16,758 bases of DNA from Pseudomonadales bacterium. Lineage in GTDB: Bacteria; Pseudomonadota; Gammaproteobacteria; Pseudomonadales; UBA7239. Of this stretch, positions 7,848 through 15,090 are shown piece after piece (the stretch's first letter is position 1; every line of letters starts with the position of its first letter). Location of the stretch: contig JAGRJA010000107.1 in assembly GCA_020443005.1 (NCBI GenBank), positions 1 through 16,758 of the forward strand, read 5' to 3'. The translations under genes were made by a program, and so were the position numbers. The notes beneath the pieces are model-generated. The model was not told where the DNA came from. It did not search any database and was given only the letters and a program-made list of their open reading frames with translations.

Positions 7848-8212
7848 ATCGCTAAACTCAAAACAATACTGGCTATTATACGGTCGTCAATCTTACGACC
7901 CTACTCTTTTTATACAGAGATAATAGAATAAATATATTATATATAATGTATTGATAAAGACTTAATACTGCTATTAATGAGCTAGGCATCAACTGTGGAA
8001 AACAGTTTTATTATTATAATTTACAATGAGTTATAAGCTTTAAAAGTTTATGGATAAACACTGTTTAAACTGGTATCAAGCTCTTTGCCAGCTTATAACA
8101 AAGATTGCATAAAATTTTCCAAACACTTTTTTATAATTTTATAAAACCAAGATAAAGAGTATTTCAACAGGCTTTTCCCATTTTTTGAAAGATTGTTTAT
8201 AAACTGTGGAAA
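7848..8212. other. AT-rich mnmG-mnmE gap, origin-like
   Basis: This 365-base gap holds no credible gene. It has two zones. Next to mnmG is an extremely AT-rich block (about 7903-7985). Beyond it lie DnaA-box-like sites read against TTWTNCACA: 7994-8002 (TTTTCCACA on the minus strand, full match), 8049-8057 (TTATCCATA, one mismatch) and 8205-8213 (ATTTCCACA, one mismatch). The first and last are part of an 11-base direct repeat AACTGTGGAAA (7991-8001 and 8202-8212). Palindromes GTTTAAAC (about 8063-8070) and GTTTATAAAC (8195-8204) are also present. No GATC is found in the gap. E. coli oriC occupies the equivalent place beside mnmG with its unwinding element on the mnmG side. Whether this one works as an origin is inference. 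Confidence 0.5.
7875..7900 (-). promoter_or_regulatory. Possible mnmG promoter with overlapping dyad
   Basis: On the minus strand a perfect -10 hexamer TATAAT (7875-7880) lies 27 bases before the mnmG ATG. No good -35 hexamer is found at 16-18 bases upstream. The expected spacer instead contains a perfect inverted repeat, GGTCGT (7882-7887) and ACGACC (7895-7900), with a 7-base centre. This could be an operator for a regulator that replaces or blocks the -35 contact. A hairpin is possible but has no following T-run on the minus strand. Confidence 0.4.
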
Positions 8213-9598
8213 TTATTTTCCAATACAAAAATCAGAAAATATTTTTCCCAGTAATTCATCGGGAAGTAATTGACCAGTTATCGAGCCCAAACAGGTTTGA
8301 GCTTGTCGAAGGTCTTCGGCCAGAAGTTCCCCGGCACCATGATTATTGAGTTGAGCTATACCATTTTTAATAAATTTATATGCCTCATCCAAAGCCTGTA
8401 TATGCCGTCTTCTTGCTGAAAATTGGTTTTCCGAATTTGAGCCAAAACCGATGAACGATTTCAGATAATTGAAAAGCATTGAAATATCGTCTTCATTTTT
8501 AACCGATAAGGTGATAACAGGAAACTGAAACCCAGAAGTTGTAACGCCTTTTTTAATACCTGAAATATCTGCCTTATTTCTAATCAGAATAATTTTTTTC
8601 TCAATAAACTCAAGAGGCAGATACTTGAAAACTTCAGGCCAGAGGTTTTCAAGATTACAGTCTTCTGAGAGAGATGAGTCAGAGAGAAATAAAACAAGGT
8701 CAGCCTTTTTTATTTCCTGCCAGGCTTTGTTAATGCCTGCTATTTCGACAGGATCATTGCTTTCCCTGATCCCAGCGGTATCGAGTACATGTAAAGGTAT
8801 ACCATCTATAGAAATATTTTCTTTCAAAATATCTCTTGTTGTACCTGCTATATCGGTGACAATCGCTGAATCCCTTCCCGAAAGCGCATTCAATAAACTG
8901 GATTTTCCTGCGTTGGGTCTTCCTGCCAGTACAATGGTCATTCCTTCTGATAAAACAACACCTTGATGCGCTTTTTGTTTTAGTGAGAGAAAACGCTCTT
9001 CAATTTTGGTGAGACCCTCTTTAACAATTTGAGTATCAAGAAAATCTATTTCTTCTTCAGGAAAGTCTATAGAAGCTTCTGTGTAGATTCGAAGTTTGAT
9101 AATTTCGTCAACCAACAAATTTATTTGTTCGGAGAAAACACCTTGGAATGACTGAACAGCGCAACTTGCAGCCTGTTCACTACCGGCATTGATTAAATCG
9201 GCTATTGCCTCTGCCTGAGTCAAGTCTATTTTATTGTTTAAAAACGCCCTTTCAGAGAATTCACCGGGCCTAGCTTCTCTAACACCCAATGAGAAAACAG
9301 TGTTCATGATTTTATTGAGTAAAAAAATATTTCCGTGAGCCTGAATCTCCAGTACATCTTCTCCGGTAAAAGATGCAGGGCCCGGAAAAAAAATAACAAC
9401 ACATTCGTCGATAATTTCATTACCACTATAAATTTTGGAAAAGTGGGCTTTTCTGGGTTCAAGCTTTTTTTGGGTGAGCGTCTTGCAAATGACAGAAACC
9501 AGTGGTCCCGATATCCGAACAATACCTATACCGGATTTTCCGGTTCCTGTTGCAATTGCCGCAATCGTATCCTTATCCAGTTGTAAAAGATTTTCCAT
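8213..9598 (-). CDS. mnmE: tRNA modification GTPase MnmE
   Basis: MnmE (TrmE) is a dimeric GTPase that pairs with MnmG to modify U34 of tRNAs. The 461 residues are near the family norm (454 in E. coli). An N-terminal tetrahydrofolate-binding domain (about 1-120) is followed by a helical domain into which the G domain is inserted. G motifs are clear: G1 GRPNAGKSS (226-234), G2 GTTRD (252-256), G3 DTAGIRE (273-279) and G4 NKAD (341-344). The protein ends in the invariant FCIGK with catalytic Cys458. The ATG is at 9598, three bases after the yidC stop, so it is the last gene of the rpmH-rnpA-yidD-yidC-mnmE cluster. No clear terminator follows. Confidence 0.97.
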   Translation of the reverse strand: MENLLQLDKDTIAAIATGTGKSGIGIVRISGPLVSVICKTLTQKKLEPRKAHFSKIYSGNEIIDECVVIFFPGPASFTGEDVLEIQAHGNIFLLNKIMNTVFSLGVREARPGEFSERAFLNNKIDLTQAEAIADLINAGSEQAASCAVQSFQGVFSEQINLLVDEIIKLRIYTEASIDFPEEEIDFLDTQIVKEGLTKIEERFLSLKQKAHQGVVLSEGMTIVLAGRPNAGKSSLLNALSGRDSAIVTDIAGTTRDILKENISIDGIPLHVLDTAGIRESNDPVEIAGINKAWQEIKKADLVLFLSDSSLSEDCNLENLWPEVFKYLPLEFIEKKIILIRNKADISGIKKGVTTSGFQFPVITLSVKNEDDISMLFNYLKSFIGFGSNSENQFSARRRHIQALDEAYKFIKNGIAQLNNHGAGELLAEDLRQAQTCLGSITGQLLPDELLGKIFSDFCIGK

Positions 9599-9601
9599 CT
9601 T

Positions 9602-11266
9602 TTATTTTCGGACAATGCTGCCTTCAACTTTATGGTTGATATAGGCCTGATGAATCATGGAAATAATATTATTAACCAACCAATAAAGAACAAGCCCGGC
9701 TGGAAACCATAAAAACATGAATGTGAACATAACAGGTAAAAGTTGCATAACCTTGGCTTGAGTGGGATCAGGTGGTGTAGGGTTCATCTTTTGTTGAAGG
9801 AACATGGAAACTCCCATTAACAAGGGCAAGCAAAAATAAGGATCCATGACAGACAAGTCCGTAATCCATCCCATGAAGGGTGCTTGCCTGATTTCTACGC
9901 TTTCCAGCAAAGTCCAATAGAGTGAAATGAAAACCGGCATTTGTATAAGCATGGGTAAACAACCGCCCAATGGATTTATCTTTTCACTACGATAGAGTTT
10001 CATCATTTCTTCTTGTAATTTCTGTCTGTTATCTCCATATTTTTCCCGAATTTCCATCATCTTCGGCGTAACCTTGCGCATCGCTGCCATGGAAAGATAA
10101 GCTTTATTGGATAGAGGGAAGAAAATCATTTTTATGATAAGGGTCAAACAAATAATCGACCAACCCCAATTCCCTAAAATGGCATGAGCGGAAGACAGAA
10201 TCGTGTGAAGTGGTTTTGCTATCCACCAAAGCCATCCATAGTCGACAGTCAAATCCAGATAATCTGAAATCTCTTCAAGTTTTTTGACATCTTTTGGGCC
10301 TACATACAATTTCGTAGAAATAATATCCTTGCTACCGGGAGGAATGACTTTTTCATTACCAATAAAACCAAAAATATAGATGTTACTGTTTTTCATTTTT
10401 CGGATTGAATAATTGTTTGTGCTGTTTTTATCAGGTACCCAGGCACTGAGAAAATAATGCTGAATAAAAGCTACCCACCCACCATTTATACTTTGCTTGA
10501 ATTCCTGTTCACTAATATCATCGAGAGATAATTTTTTATAATTTTGTTCTTCTGTTGTTATAGCAGCACCATGAAATGGTTTTATACCAAAACCTGAACT
10601 TACTTCAGGTTGATGATCATCTCTTTTTATCTGGGCGAACAAGTTTCCTGACCACGCTTTATCCATTTTGTTATTGATAATGTATTGAATTTCGATGAGA
10701 TAACTCTCAGGAGAAAAAATAAATCTTTTGGTAATCGCAACACCGTCGCTGGTTGTGATATCAAGATCAACGGATAAAGGTTCTCCTTCTTTCATGACAT
10801 AAGCCGTTTGTTTTGACTGGAATAAGGGGCGAGTTTTCTGGTTATCCAAACCATTCGCACCAATCAAACCACTTTGTGCGATATATAAAATATTTGATGT
10901 TCTTTCCATGATTTGGAAAGGGGGACTGTTTTCTTCCTGTGTGGTCGGGAATTTTGGCAGTGAGGCATTGACGATATCTCCTCCCAAAGTATCAATTGTG
11001 ATATTAAGCGTATCAGTGGAGACAGTGATTAACTTATTTTCAAATACCTCAATGTTTTCAGGTTTGCTTTGTACACCACTCTGGATAACGACAGGAATAT
11101 CAGAGTTTTCACCGCCATTCGTTTCAACCGGGAGGACTGTTTGGGTTTCAACAGTCTGTAAAGTAGCATTTTGTATTGCTTCAGGTTGAAAGGCATTCCA
11201 ACGAATCAATAACAAGAAGGCGAGTGCAAACATGCCTGCCAATAAAATATTTCTTTGTATATCCAT
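9602..11266 (-). CDS. yidC: Membrane protein insertase YidC
   Basis: YidC inserts and folds inner-membrane proteins, alone (for example F0 subunit c) or with SecYEG. The 554 residues have the Gram-negative layout: an N-terminal membrane anchor (about 5-22), a Pro/Thr-rich linker, a large periplasmic beta domain (to about 340) and the conserved C-terminal core of five helices. The core contains NPLGGCLPMLIQMPVF and RQAPFMGWITDLSVMDPY. The positively charged residue of the hydrophilic groove is Lys379 (LIIKMIFFPLS) where E. coli has Arg366; pseudomonads also appear to have Lys. The ATG at 11266 lies 17 bases after yidD. Confidence 0.97.
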   Translation of the reverse strand: MDIQRNILLAGMFALAFLLLIRWNAFQPEAIQNATLQTVETQTVLPVETNGGENSDIPVVIQSGVQSKPENIEVFENKLITVSTDTLNITIDTLGGDIVNASLPKFPTTQEENSPPFQIMERTSNILYIAQSGLIGANGLDNQKTRPLFQSKQTAYVMKEGEPLSVDLDITTSDGVAITKRFIFSPESYLIEIQYIINNKMDKAWSGNLFAQIKRDDHQPEVSSGFGIKPFHGAAITTEEQNYKKLSLDDISEQEFKQSINGGWVAFIQHYFLSAWVPDKNSTNNYSIRKMKNSNIYIFGFIGNEKVIPPGSKDIISTKLYVGPKDVKKLEEISDYLDLTVDYGWLWWIAKPLHTILSSAHAILGNWGWSIICLTLIIKMIFFPLSNKAYLSMAAMRKVTPKMMEIREKYGDNRQKLQEEMMKLYRSEKINPLGGCLPMLIQMPVFISLYWTLLESVEIRQAPFMGWITDLSVMDPYFCLPLLMGVSMFLQQKMNPTPPDPTQAKVMQLLPVMFTFMFLWFPAGLVLYWLVNNIISMIHQAYINHKVEGSIVRK

Positions 11267-11283
11267 AAAAAATTCGTCAGAGG

Positions 11284-11520
11284 TTAATGATTACAGGGAG
11301 ACTCGTCAGGTTCTGGGACATGATCAATACCACCTTCATGCCAAGGGTGGCATTTTAACAGACGCTTTATACCAAGCGCCCCCCCCTGAACAAAACCGTA
11401 TTTATCAATTGCCTGTTTCGTATAGGCAGAACAAGTTGGATAGAATCTACAATGTGGGGGTAAAAACGGGCTAATGTGTTTACTGTAACAGGACAGCATT
11501 AACAGCGAGACTTTTTTCAA
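11284..11520 (-). CDS. yidD: Membrane protein insertion efficiency factor YidD
   Basis: YidD is a small membrane-associated protein that assists insertion by YidC. Its 78 residues carry the family marks CRFYPTCSAY (24-33) and KCHPWHEGGID (56-66), with conserved cysteines at 24, 30 and 57. An amphipathic hydrophobic N-terminus (KKVSLLMLSCYSKHISPF) contacts the membrane. The start is TTG at 11520, five bases after the rnpA stop; GAGAGG inside the rnpA end is a suitable ribosome site about nine bases upstream. The alternative ATG at codon 8 would cut into the conserved N-terminus. Codons 45-48 contain a run of eight G residues (C8 on the plus strand at 11379-11386) with the frame intact. Confidence 0.94.
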   Translation of the reverse strand: MKKVSLLMLSCYSKHISPFLPPHCRFYPTCSAYTKQAIDKYGFVQGGALGIKRLLKCHPWHEGGIDHVPEPDESPCNH

Positions 11521-11525
11521 GAAAT

Positions 11526-11897
11526 TTATCCTCTCGACGGGCTGACCTTTCTTTCCAGTCTGTACCAGATTGAGTGAAGAGACTCGGTAATCGCATTTTT
11601 ATTAATGTTTTTTATACCCGGTCTGGTTAATACAACAATATCCAGAGGCACCGGAAGCACTCTTTTTCTGAAACTTTCTCTAATAAGTCTTTTTATAAGG
11701 CTTCTGTCTACAGAGCGTCTGGTATTCTTTTTTGAAACAACCATCCCCAACCTGCTGTGTTGGGAAAAACCCTGTTTGGCCAGAAACAGAAATTCGGCAT
11801 TTCCAATCCTCAGCGTCTTTTGGTCAAAAACAGAGGAAAATTCTCTGGATGTAAGAAGCCGATTATATTTTCTGAACCTGAACGGCCTGGATTCCAA
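11526..11897 (-). CDS. rnpA: Ribonuclease P protein component
   Basis: RnpA is the protein cofactor of the RNase P ribozyme, which removes 5' leaders from pre-tRNAs. The 123 residues align by eye with E. coli RnpA: NRLLTSREFSSVF, SRLGMVVSKKNTRRSV and LIKRLIRESFR. The usual RNR motif (ERNRIKRLxRESFR) reads DRSLIKRLIRESFR at residues 64-77, so the central Asn is Ser66 and the next Arg is Leu67; the downstream Lys69, Arg70 and Arg73 are kept. The start is TTG at 11897: upstream in frame the stop TAA (11916-11918) comes after only CTG-type codons. It lies 22 bases after rpmH, the usual partner. It is probably functional because the frame is intact and it is the only copy seen. Confidence 0.93.
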   Translation of the reverse strand: MESRPFRFRKYNRLLTSREFSSVFDQKTLRIGNAEFLFLAKQGFSQHSRLGMVVSKKNTRRSVDRSLIKRLIRESFRKRVLPVPLDIVVLTRPGIKNINKNAITESLHSIWYRLERKVSPSRG

Positions 11898-11919
11898 TTT
11901 GGCGGCAGACAGAGCTTAA

Positions 11920-12054
11920 TCAGGCGGAAAGACGCTTCCTGCCTTTTGCGCGACGCCGGTTAATAACCAGTCTTCCGTTTTTTGTCGCCATTCTTGCGCG
12001 AAAACCATGAGTTCGTTTGCGCTTCAAAACGCTGGGTTGAAATGTTCTTTTCAT
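11920..12054 (-). CDS. rpmH: Ribosomal protein L34
   Basis: L34 is a very small, very basic protein of the large ribosomal subunit. The 44-residue product starts MKRTFQPSVLKRKRTHGF and continues RARMATKNGRLVINRRRAKG, ending RKRLSA; this is almost identical to E. coli and Pseudomonas L34 over the first 27 residues. The ATG is at 12054 and the stop TGA at 11920-11922. It is the first gene of the leftward cluster and is driven by the promoter at 12098-12126. Confidence 0.98.
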   Translation of the reverse strand: MKRTFQPSVLKRKRTHGFRARMATKNGRLVINRRRAKGRKRLSA

Positions 12055-12097
12055 AAAAATCCTGAATAAAGAGGGTTAGCTAAACCGAAGACCGCGC

Positions 12098-12126
12098 ATT
12101 CTATTGAAAAGTCACACTTTAATCAA
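12098..12126 (-). promoter_or_regulatory. Sigma70-type promoter of rpmH-rnpA
   Basis: On the minus strand, -35 TTGATT (12121-12126) and -10 TAGAAT (12098-12103) are spaced by exactly 17 bases. The -10 is followed directly by GCGCGGTC. A GC-rich discriminator of this kind is typical of promoters repressed by ppGpp under stringent control, which fits ribosomal-protein genes; that regulation is inference. The predicted start is near 12091, about 37 bases before the rpmH ATG. Confidence 0.72.
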
Positions 12127-12310
12127 TTCCGGATATCAAAAAAAGGAAGCGCATAAAGTAATGATGAAAATAATTAACACCTCGACTGGTTAAATTATAA
12201 ACAGTGTGTAAAAGCTGATGCTTATCTGTTAGTAAGTAACATAATATCATGAAATATATAAACTTTTTTAATATTAATAAAAAATCGGCATTAAAGATTT
12301 TTAAAGGAAT

Positions 12311-12319
12311 TGTGGATAA
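12311..12319 (-). promoter_or_regulatory. Perfect DnaA box
   Basis: TGTGGATAA on the plus strand is the reverse complement of the high-affinity DnaA box TTATCCACA. It is the only exact match I found in the window. It lies 67 bases before the dnaA start codon, so it may act both in origin firing and in repression of dnaA transcription by its own product. Confidence 0.8.
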
Positions 12320-12385
12320 TTTTCGTCTGTTACTTTATTATTTGGATCAAATTAAAATATTGCTTTCAATTTTTCGGGGTGAGTA

Positions 12386-13804
12386 TTGTCTGTTCAGGTT
12401 TGGAAAAAATGTGCTTCTCTGCTTCAGGACGAAATGACTTCTCAACATTTTAATACCTGGATAAGACCTTTAAAAATTGATGAAAGGAAAGCGCCAGAAA
12501 ACAGGCTGCATATTCTGGCTCCGAACCGATTTGTCCAGGACTGGGTGTCAAATCGCTATTTAAACCGAATCAGGGAGTTGGTGAGAGAAAACAACGAAGG
12601 CAAGGCGCTCGATGTCGTTCTTGAAATAAATGCCAACAATGAGCCTGATTTTAAAACAGCAACAGAGCAGGAAAAAATAAAACCGGTTTCAAGCTCCAGA
12701 GACAATGAGGCGGTGAAACCATTTTCAACCTTAGCCAGGAACCAGCGACATTCGAGTGTTGATGTTGTTGGCGGTATAAAGCATCAGAGCTACCTGAATC
12801 GGGCGGCTACATTCTCAAATTATGTAGAAGGCAAATCTAACCAGTTAGCTCGTGCAGCAGCGATGCAGGTAGCCCAGAATCCGGGTGGAGCCTATAATCC
12901 TTTGTTTATTTACGGGGGGGTTGGCCTCGGTAAAACACACTTGATGCACGCTGTGGGAAATGCGCTGTTAGAGCAAAATCCGGACGCAAAAGTCGTTTAT
13001 CTGCATTCTGAAAAATTTGTACACGATATGGTGAAGGCGATACAACTGAATGCTATCAACGACTTCAAGCGCTATTATCGTTCCGTTGATGCTTTGTTGA
13101 TTGATGATATTCAGTTTTTTGCAGGTAAAGACCGTTCACAAGAGGAGTTTTTCCATACCTTCAATGCCTTGCTTGAGGGTGGCCAGCAAATGATATTCAC
13201 TTGTGATCGTTATCCCAAAGAGGTTTCAGGCCTGGAGGAACGCCTGAGGTCTCGTTTTGGTTGGGGACTGACTGTGGCAATAGAGCCGCCAGAACTAGAA
13301 ACCCGGGTGGCAATTTTGATAAAAAAGGCAGAAGAAGCAAAGATGGTATTGCCTCCAGATGTCGCATTTTTTATTGCTCAGAGAATTCGTTCTCATGTTA
13401 GAGACCTGGAAGGGGCGCTGAGGAGAGTGATAGCGAGCGCTCACTTCAGCGGGAGACCGATAACAGTAGACCTTGTCAAGGAGTCTTTGAAAGACCTTTT
13501 GGCTTTACAAGATAAACAGGTTAGTCTGGCCAACATCCAGTCCATCGTCGCGGAATACTACAAATTGAAAGTGAATGACCTTCTCTCTCCGCGCAGAAGT
13601 CGCTCTGTCGCAAGGCCTAGACAGCTGGCTATGGCGCTATCAAAGGAGCTGACCAACCATAGCCTTCCTGAAATAGGCGAAGCATTTGGAGGCCGGGATC
13701 ACACAACCGTTATTTATGCCTGTAACAAGATAAACTCTCTGAAAGATATCGATAATGATATTCAGGAAGACTATAAAAACCTTATCCGATTATTAACTAC
13801 CTAG
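12386..13804 (+). CDS. dnaA: Replication initiator DnaA
   Basis: DnaA is the AAA+ ATPase that binds DnaA boxes, melts oriC and loads the DnaB helicase. The 472 residues show domain I (1-85, VWKKCASLLQDEMTSQHFNTW), a short variable domain II, AAA+ domain III and DNA-binding domain IV. Domain III carries Walker A GGVGLGKTH (177-185), Walker B ALLIDDIQFF and sensor II region RDLEGALRRV. Domain IV carries RPRQLAMALSKELTNHSL and the signature FGGRDHTTV (434-442). The start is TTG at 12386 (TTG TCT GTT CAG), supported by the ribosome site GGGGTGAG three bases upstream and by match to the E. coli N-terminus MSLSLWQQC; E. coli dnaA also uses a weak start (GTG). Seven G residues in a row lie at 12914-12920 within the Walker A codons. 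Confidence 0.98.
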   Translation: MSVQVWKKCASLLQDEMTSQHFNTWIRPLKIDERKAPENRLHILAPNRFVQDWVSNRYLNRIRELVRENNEGKALDVVLEINANNEPDFKTATEQEKIKPVSSSRDNEAVKPFSTLARNQRHSSVDVVGGIKHQSYLNRAATFSNYVEGKSNQLARAAAMQVAQNPGGAYNPLFIYGGVGLGKTHLMHAVGNALLEQNPDAKVVYLHSEKFVHDMVKAIQLNAINDFKRYYRSVDALLIDDIQFFAGKDRSQEEFFHTFNALLEGGQQMIFTCDRYPKEVSGLEERLRSRFGWGLTVAIEPPELETRVAILIKKAEEAKMVLPPDVAFFIAQRIRSHVRDLEGALRRVIASAHFSGRPITVDLVKESLKDLLALQDKQVSLANIQSIVAEYYKLKVNDLLSPRRSRSVARPRQLAMALSKELTNHSLPEIGEAFGGRDHTTVIYACNKINSLKDIDNDIQEDYKNLIRLLTT

Positions 13805-13849
13805 AACCCCTAATCTGTTAGTATCTATCTTTAATATGGATTTTTTTCA

Positions 13850-14956
13850 ATGAAATTTACAATTACCCGAGAAACGCTATTAAAACCGTTGCAGCTTGTT
13901 GCTGGTGTTGTTGAAAAGAGACAAACCTTACCGGTTTTATCCAATGTTTTGATCACAGTCGAAAACAATGAGATAACCTTAACTGGTACAGACCTTGAAG
14001 TTGAGATGGCGTGTAAAATCCCTTTGGATGATAAATATAAGGAAGGAGCAATAACAACATCTGCCAGAAAATTACTTGATATTGTCCGTTCGTTGCCCGA
14101 GGGTGCCAATATCAAAATTTCAGAGGAAAAACAAAAAGTTACGGTAAAATCGGGGAGCAGTCGGTTCACATTAAGCTGTCTGCCAGCGACAGATTTCCCT
14201 AATGTTGAAGATGAAGTAAAAGCACTCAATATAACGCTAGCCCAAAAGGCATTAAAGCGATTAATTGATCGAACAGCTTTTTCCATGGCACAACAGGATG
14301 TTCGTTACTATCTGAACGGCATGTTGCTTGAGGTCACGCCCACGCACCTGAGAGCGGTTTCAACGGACGGGCATCGATTAGCAATGTGCTCGCTTGAGAA
14401 CAACAATGCAGAAGTGGGTACAATGCAGGTTATTATTCCCAGAAAAGGCGTTATCGAATTGCAGCGCCTTCTGCAGGATACGGATGACGAGGTTGTCGTT
14501 TCGATAGGAAACAACCAGTTACGAGCCACATTAAACGACTTTATATTCACTTCAAAACTTGTTGATGGCAAGTTTCCTGATTATCAGCGTGTTTTACCCA
14601 AAGGCGGCGATAAAGTTGTTATAGCCGAACGAGGTTTGCTGAAGCAATCTTTTGCCCGAGCCTCTATTTTATCCAATGAAAAATACAGGGGGGTGCGCCT
14701 TTTCCTCTCAGAAGGTTTGTTGACCATGACAGCGAACAACCCAGAGCAGGAAGAGGCTCAAGAGCAGGTTGCTGTTGATTACAATGGAGATGAATTGGAA
14801 ATAGGTTTTAATGTTAGTTACCTTGTTGAGGCGCTTAACGCCTTGAGCGGCGAAGAGGTCAAATTAATTCTTTCTGATTCAAATAGCAGTGCTTTACTTG
14901 AAGAAAATACTGAGGATAACGACTCGGCTTATGTTGTTATGCCGATGAGGCTGTAG
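13850..14956 (+). CDS. dnaN: DNA polymerase III beta sliding clamp
   Basis: DnaN forms a ring-shaped dimer that tethers DNA polymerase III and many repair factors to DNA. The 368 residues are the family length (366 in E. coli), with three repeated clamp domains: MKFTITRETLLKPLQLVAGVV in domain 1, YYLNGMLLEV and AVSTDGHRLAM in domain 2, and NVSYLVEALNAL in domain 3. The C-terminal YVVMPMRL helps form the pocket that binds clamp-binding peptides. The ATG at 13850 comes 45 bases after dnaA, with only a weak TGGA ribosome site. Co-transcription with dnaA is likely. Confidence 0.98.
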   Translation: MKFTITRETLLKPLQLVAGVVEKRQTLPVLSNVLITVENNEITLTGTDLEVEMACKIPLDDKYKEGAITTSARKLLDIVRSLPEGANIKISEEKQKVTVKSGSSRFTLSCLPATDFPNVEDEVKALNITLAQKALKRLIDRTAFSMAQQDVRYYLNGMLLEVTPTHLRAVSTDGHRLAMCSLENNNAEVGTMQVIIPRKGVIELQRLLQDTDDEVVVSIGNNQLRATLNDFIFTSKLVDGKFPDYQRVLPKGGDKVVIAERGLLKQSFARASILSNEKYRGVRLFLSEGLLTMTANNPEQEEAQEQVAVDYNGDELEIGFNVSYLVEALNALSGEEVKLILSDSNSSALLEENTEDNDSAYVVMPMRL

Positions 14957-15090
14957 TTGTTCATCATAGAGGAAATACGAGGGTATATAGCGGCTGGGGT
15001 TAGTGTGCCACTTGCACAAAAACAGTCTCATCTGATTATGCAAACACCCTCTTTCGCCAAAAAAGTCTTGTAACACAAATATACAGTGTT
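14957..15090. other. dnaN-recF intergenic gap
   Basis: This 134-base stretch has no credible gene on either strand. It contains a distant pair of complementary hexamers (GAGGGT near 14980 and ACCCTC near 15047) that could pair, and TTGCAC near 15011 that might be a -35, but no good -10 at the right distance. No hairpin with T-run is seen. A recF promoter here is possible but unproved. In many relatives dnaN and recF are much closer. Confidence 0.4.

Larger units (their letters stand above)
12055..12385. other. oriC: Probable chromosomal replication origin (oriC)
   Basis: The 331-base gap separates leftward rpmH from rightward dnaA, the usual oriC place in pseudomonads. A perfect consensus DnaA box lies at 12311-12319 (TTATCCACA on the minus strand) and a full TTWTNCACA match at 12205-12213 (TTTTACACA, minus strand); TTATAAACA (12195-12203) is a weaker candidate. 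Between them, about 12240-12310 is extremely AT-rich and could be the unwinding element. Only one GATC (about 12345) is present, unlike Dam/SeqA-controlled enterobacterial origins. Gene direction flips here, and three 60-base lines counted by hand show C>G on the plus strand to the left (mnmG, mnmE, yidC) and one in dnaA shows G>C. The box at 12311 could also serve dnaA autoregulation. I found no convincing dnaA -35/-10 pair. Confidence 0.75.

Noticed and set aside
7882..7910. Inverted repeat followed by T-rich bases as a rho-independent terminator on the plus strand
   Set aside because: The stem is only 6 bp, the T-run starts several bases after it, and no rightward gene ends there.
12342..12370. 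Possible dnaA promoter TTGGAT-17-TTCAAT
   Set aside because: Only 3/6 and 4/6 matches, and transcription would start almost on the ribosome site, leaving an implausibly short leader.
12249..12437. Small 62-codon open frame upstream of and overlapping the dnaA start
   Set aside because: It is Lys/Ile/Phe-rich as expected from translating the AT-rich origin DNA, has no ribosome site, overlaps dnaA in another frame and resembles no family I know.
15011..15045. Possible recF promoter beginning at TTGCAC
   Set aside because: No acceptable -10 hexamer at 16-18 bases; the nearest (ATTATG/TTATGC) is a poor match.
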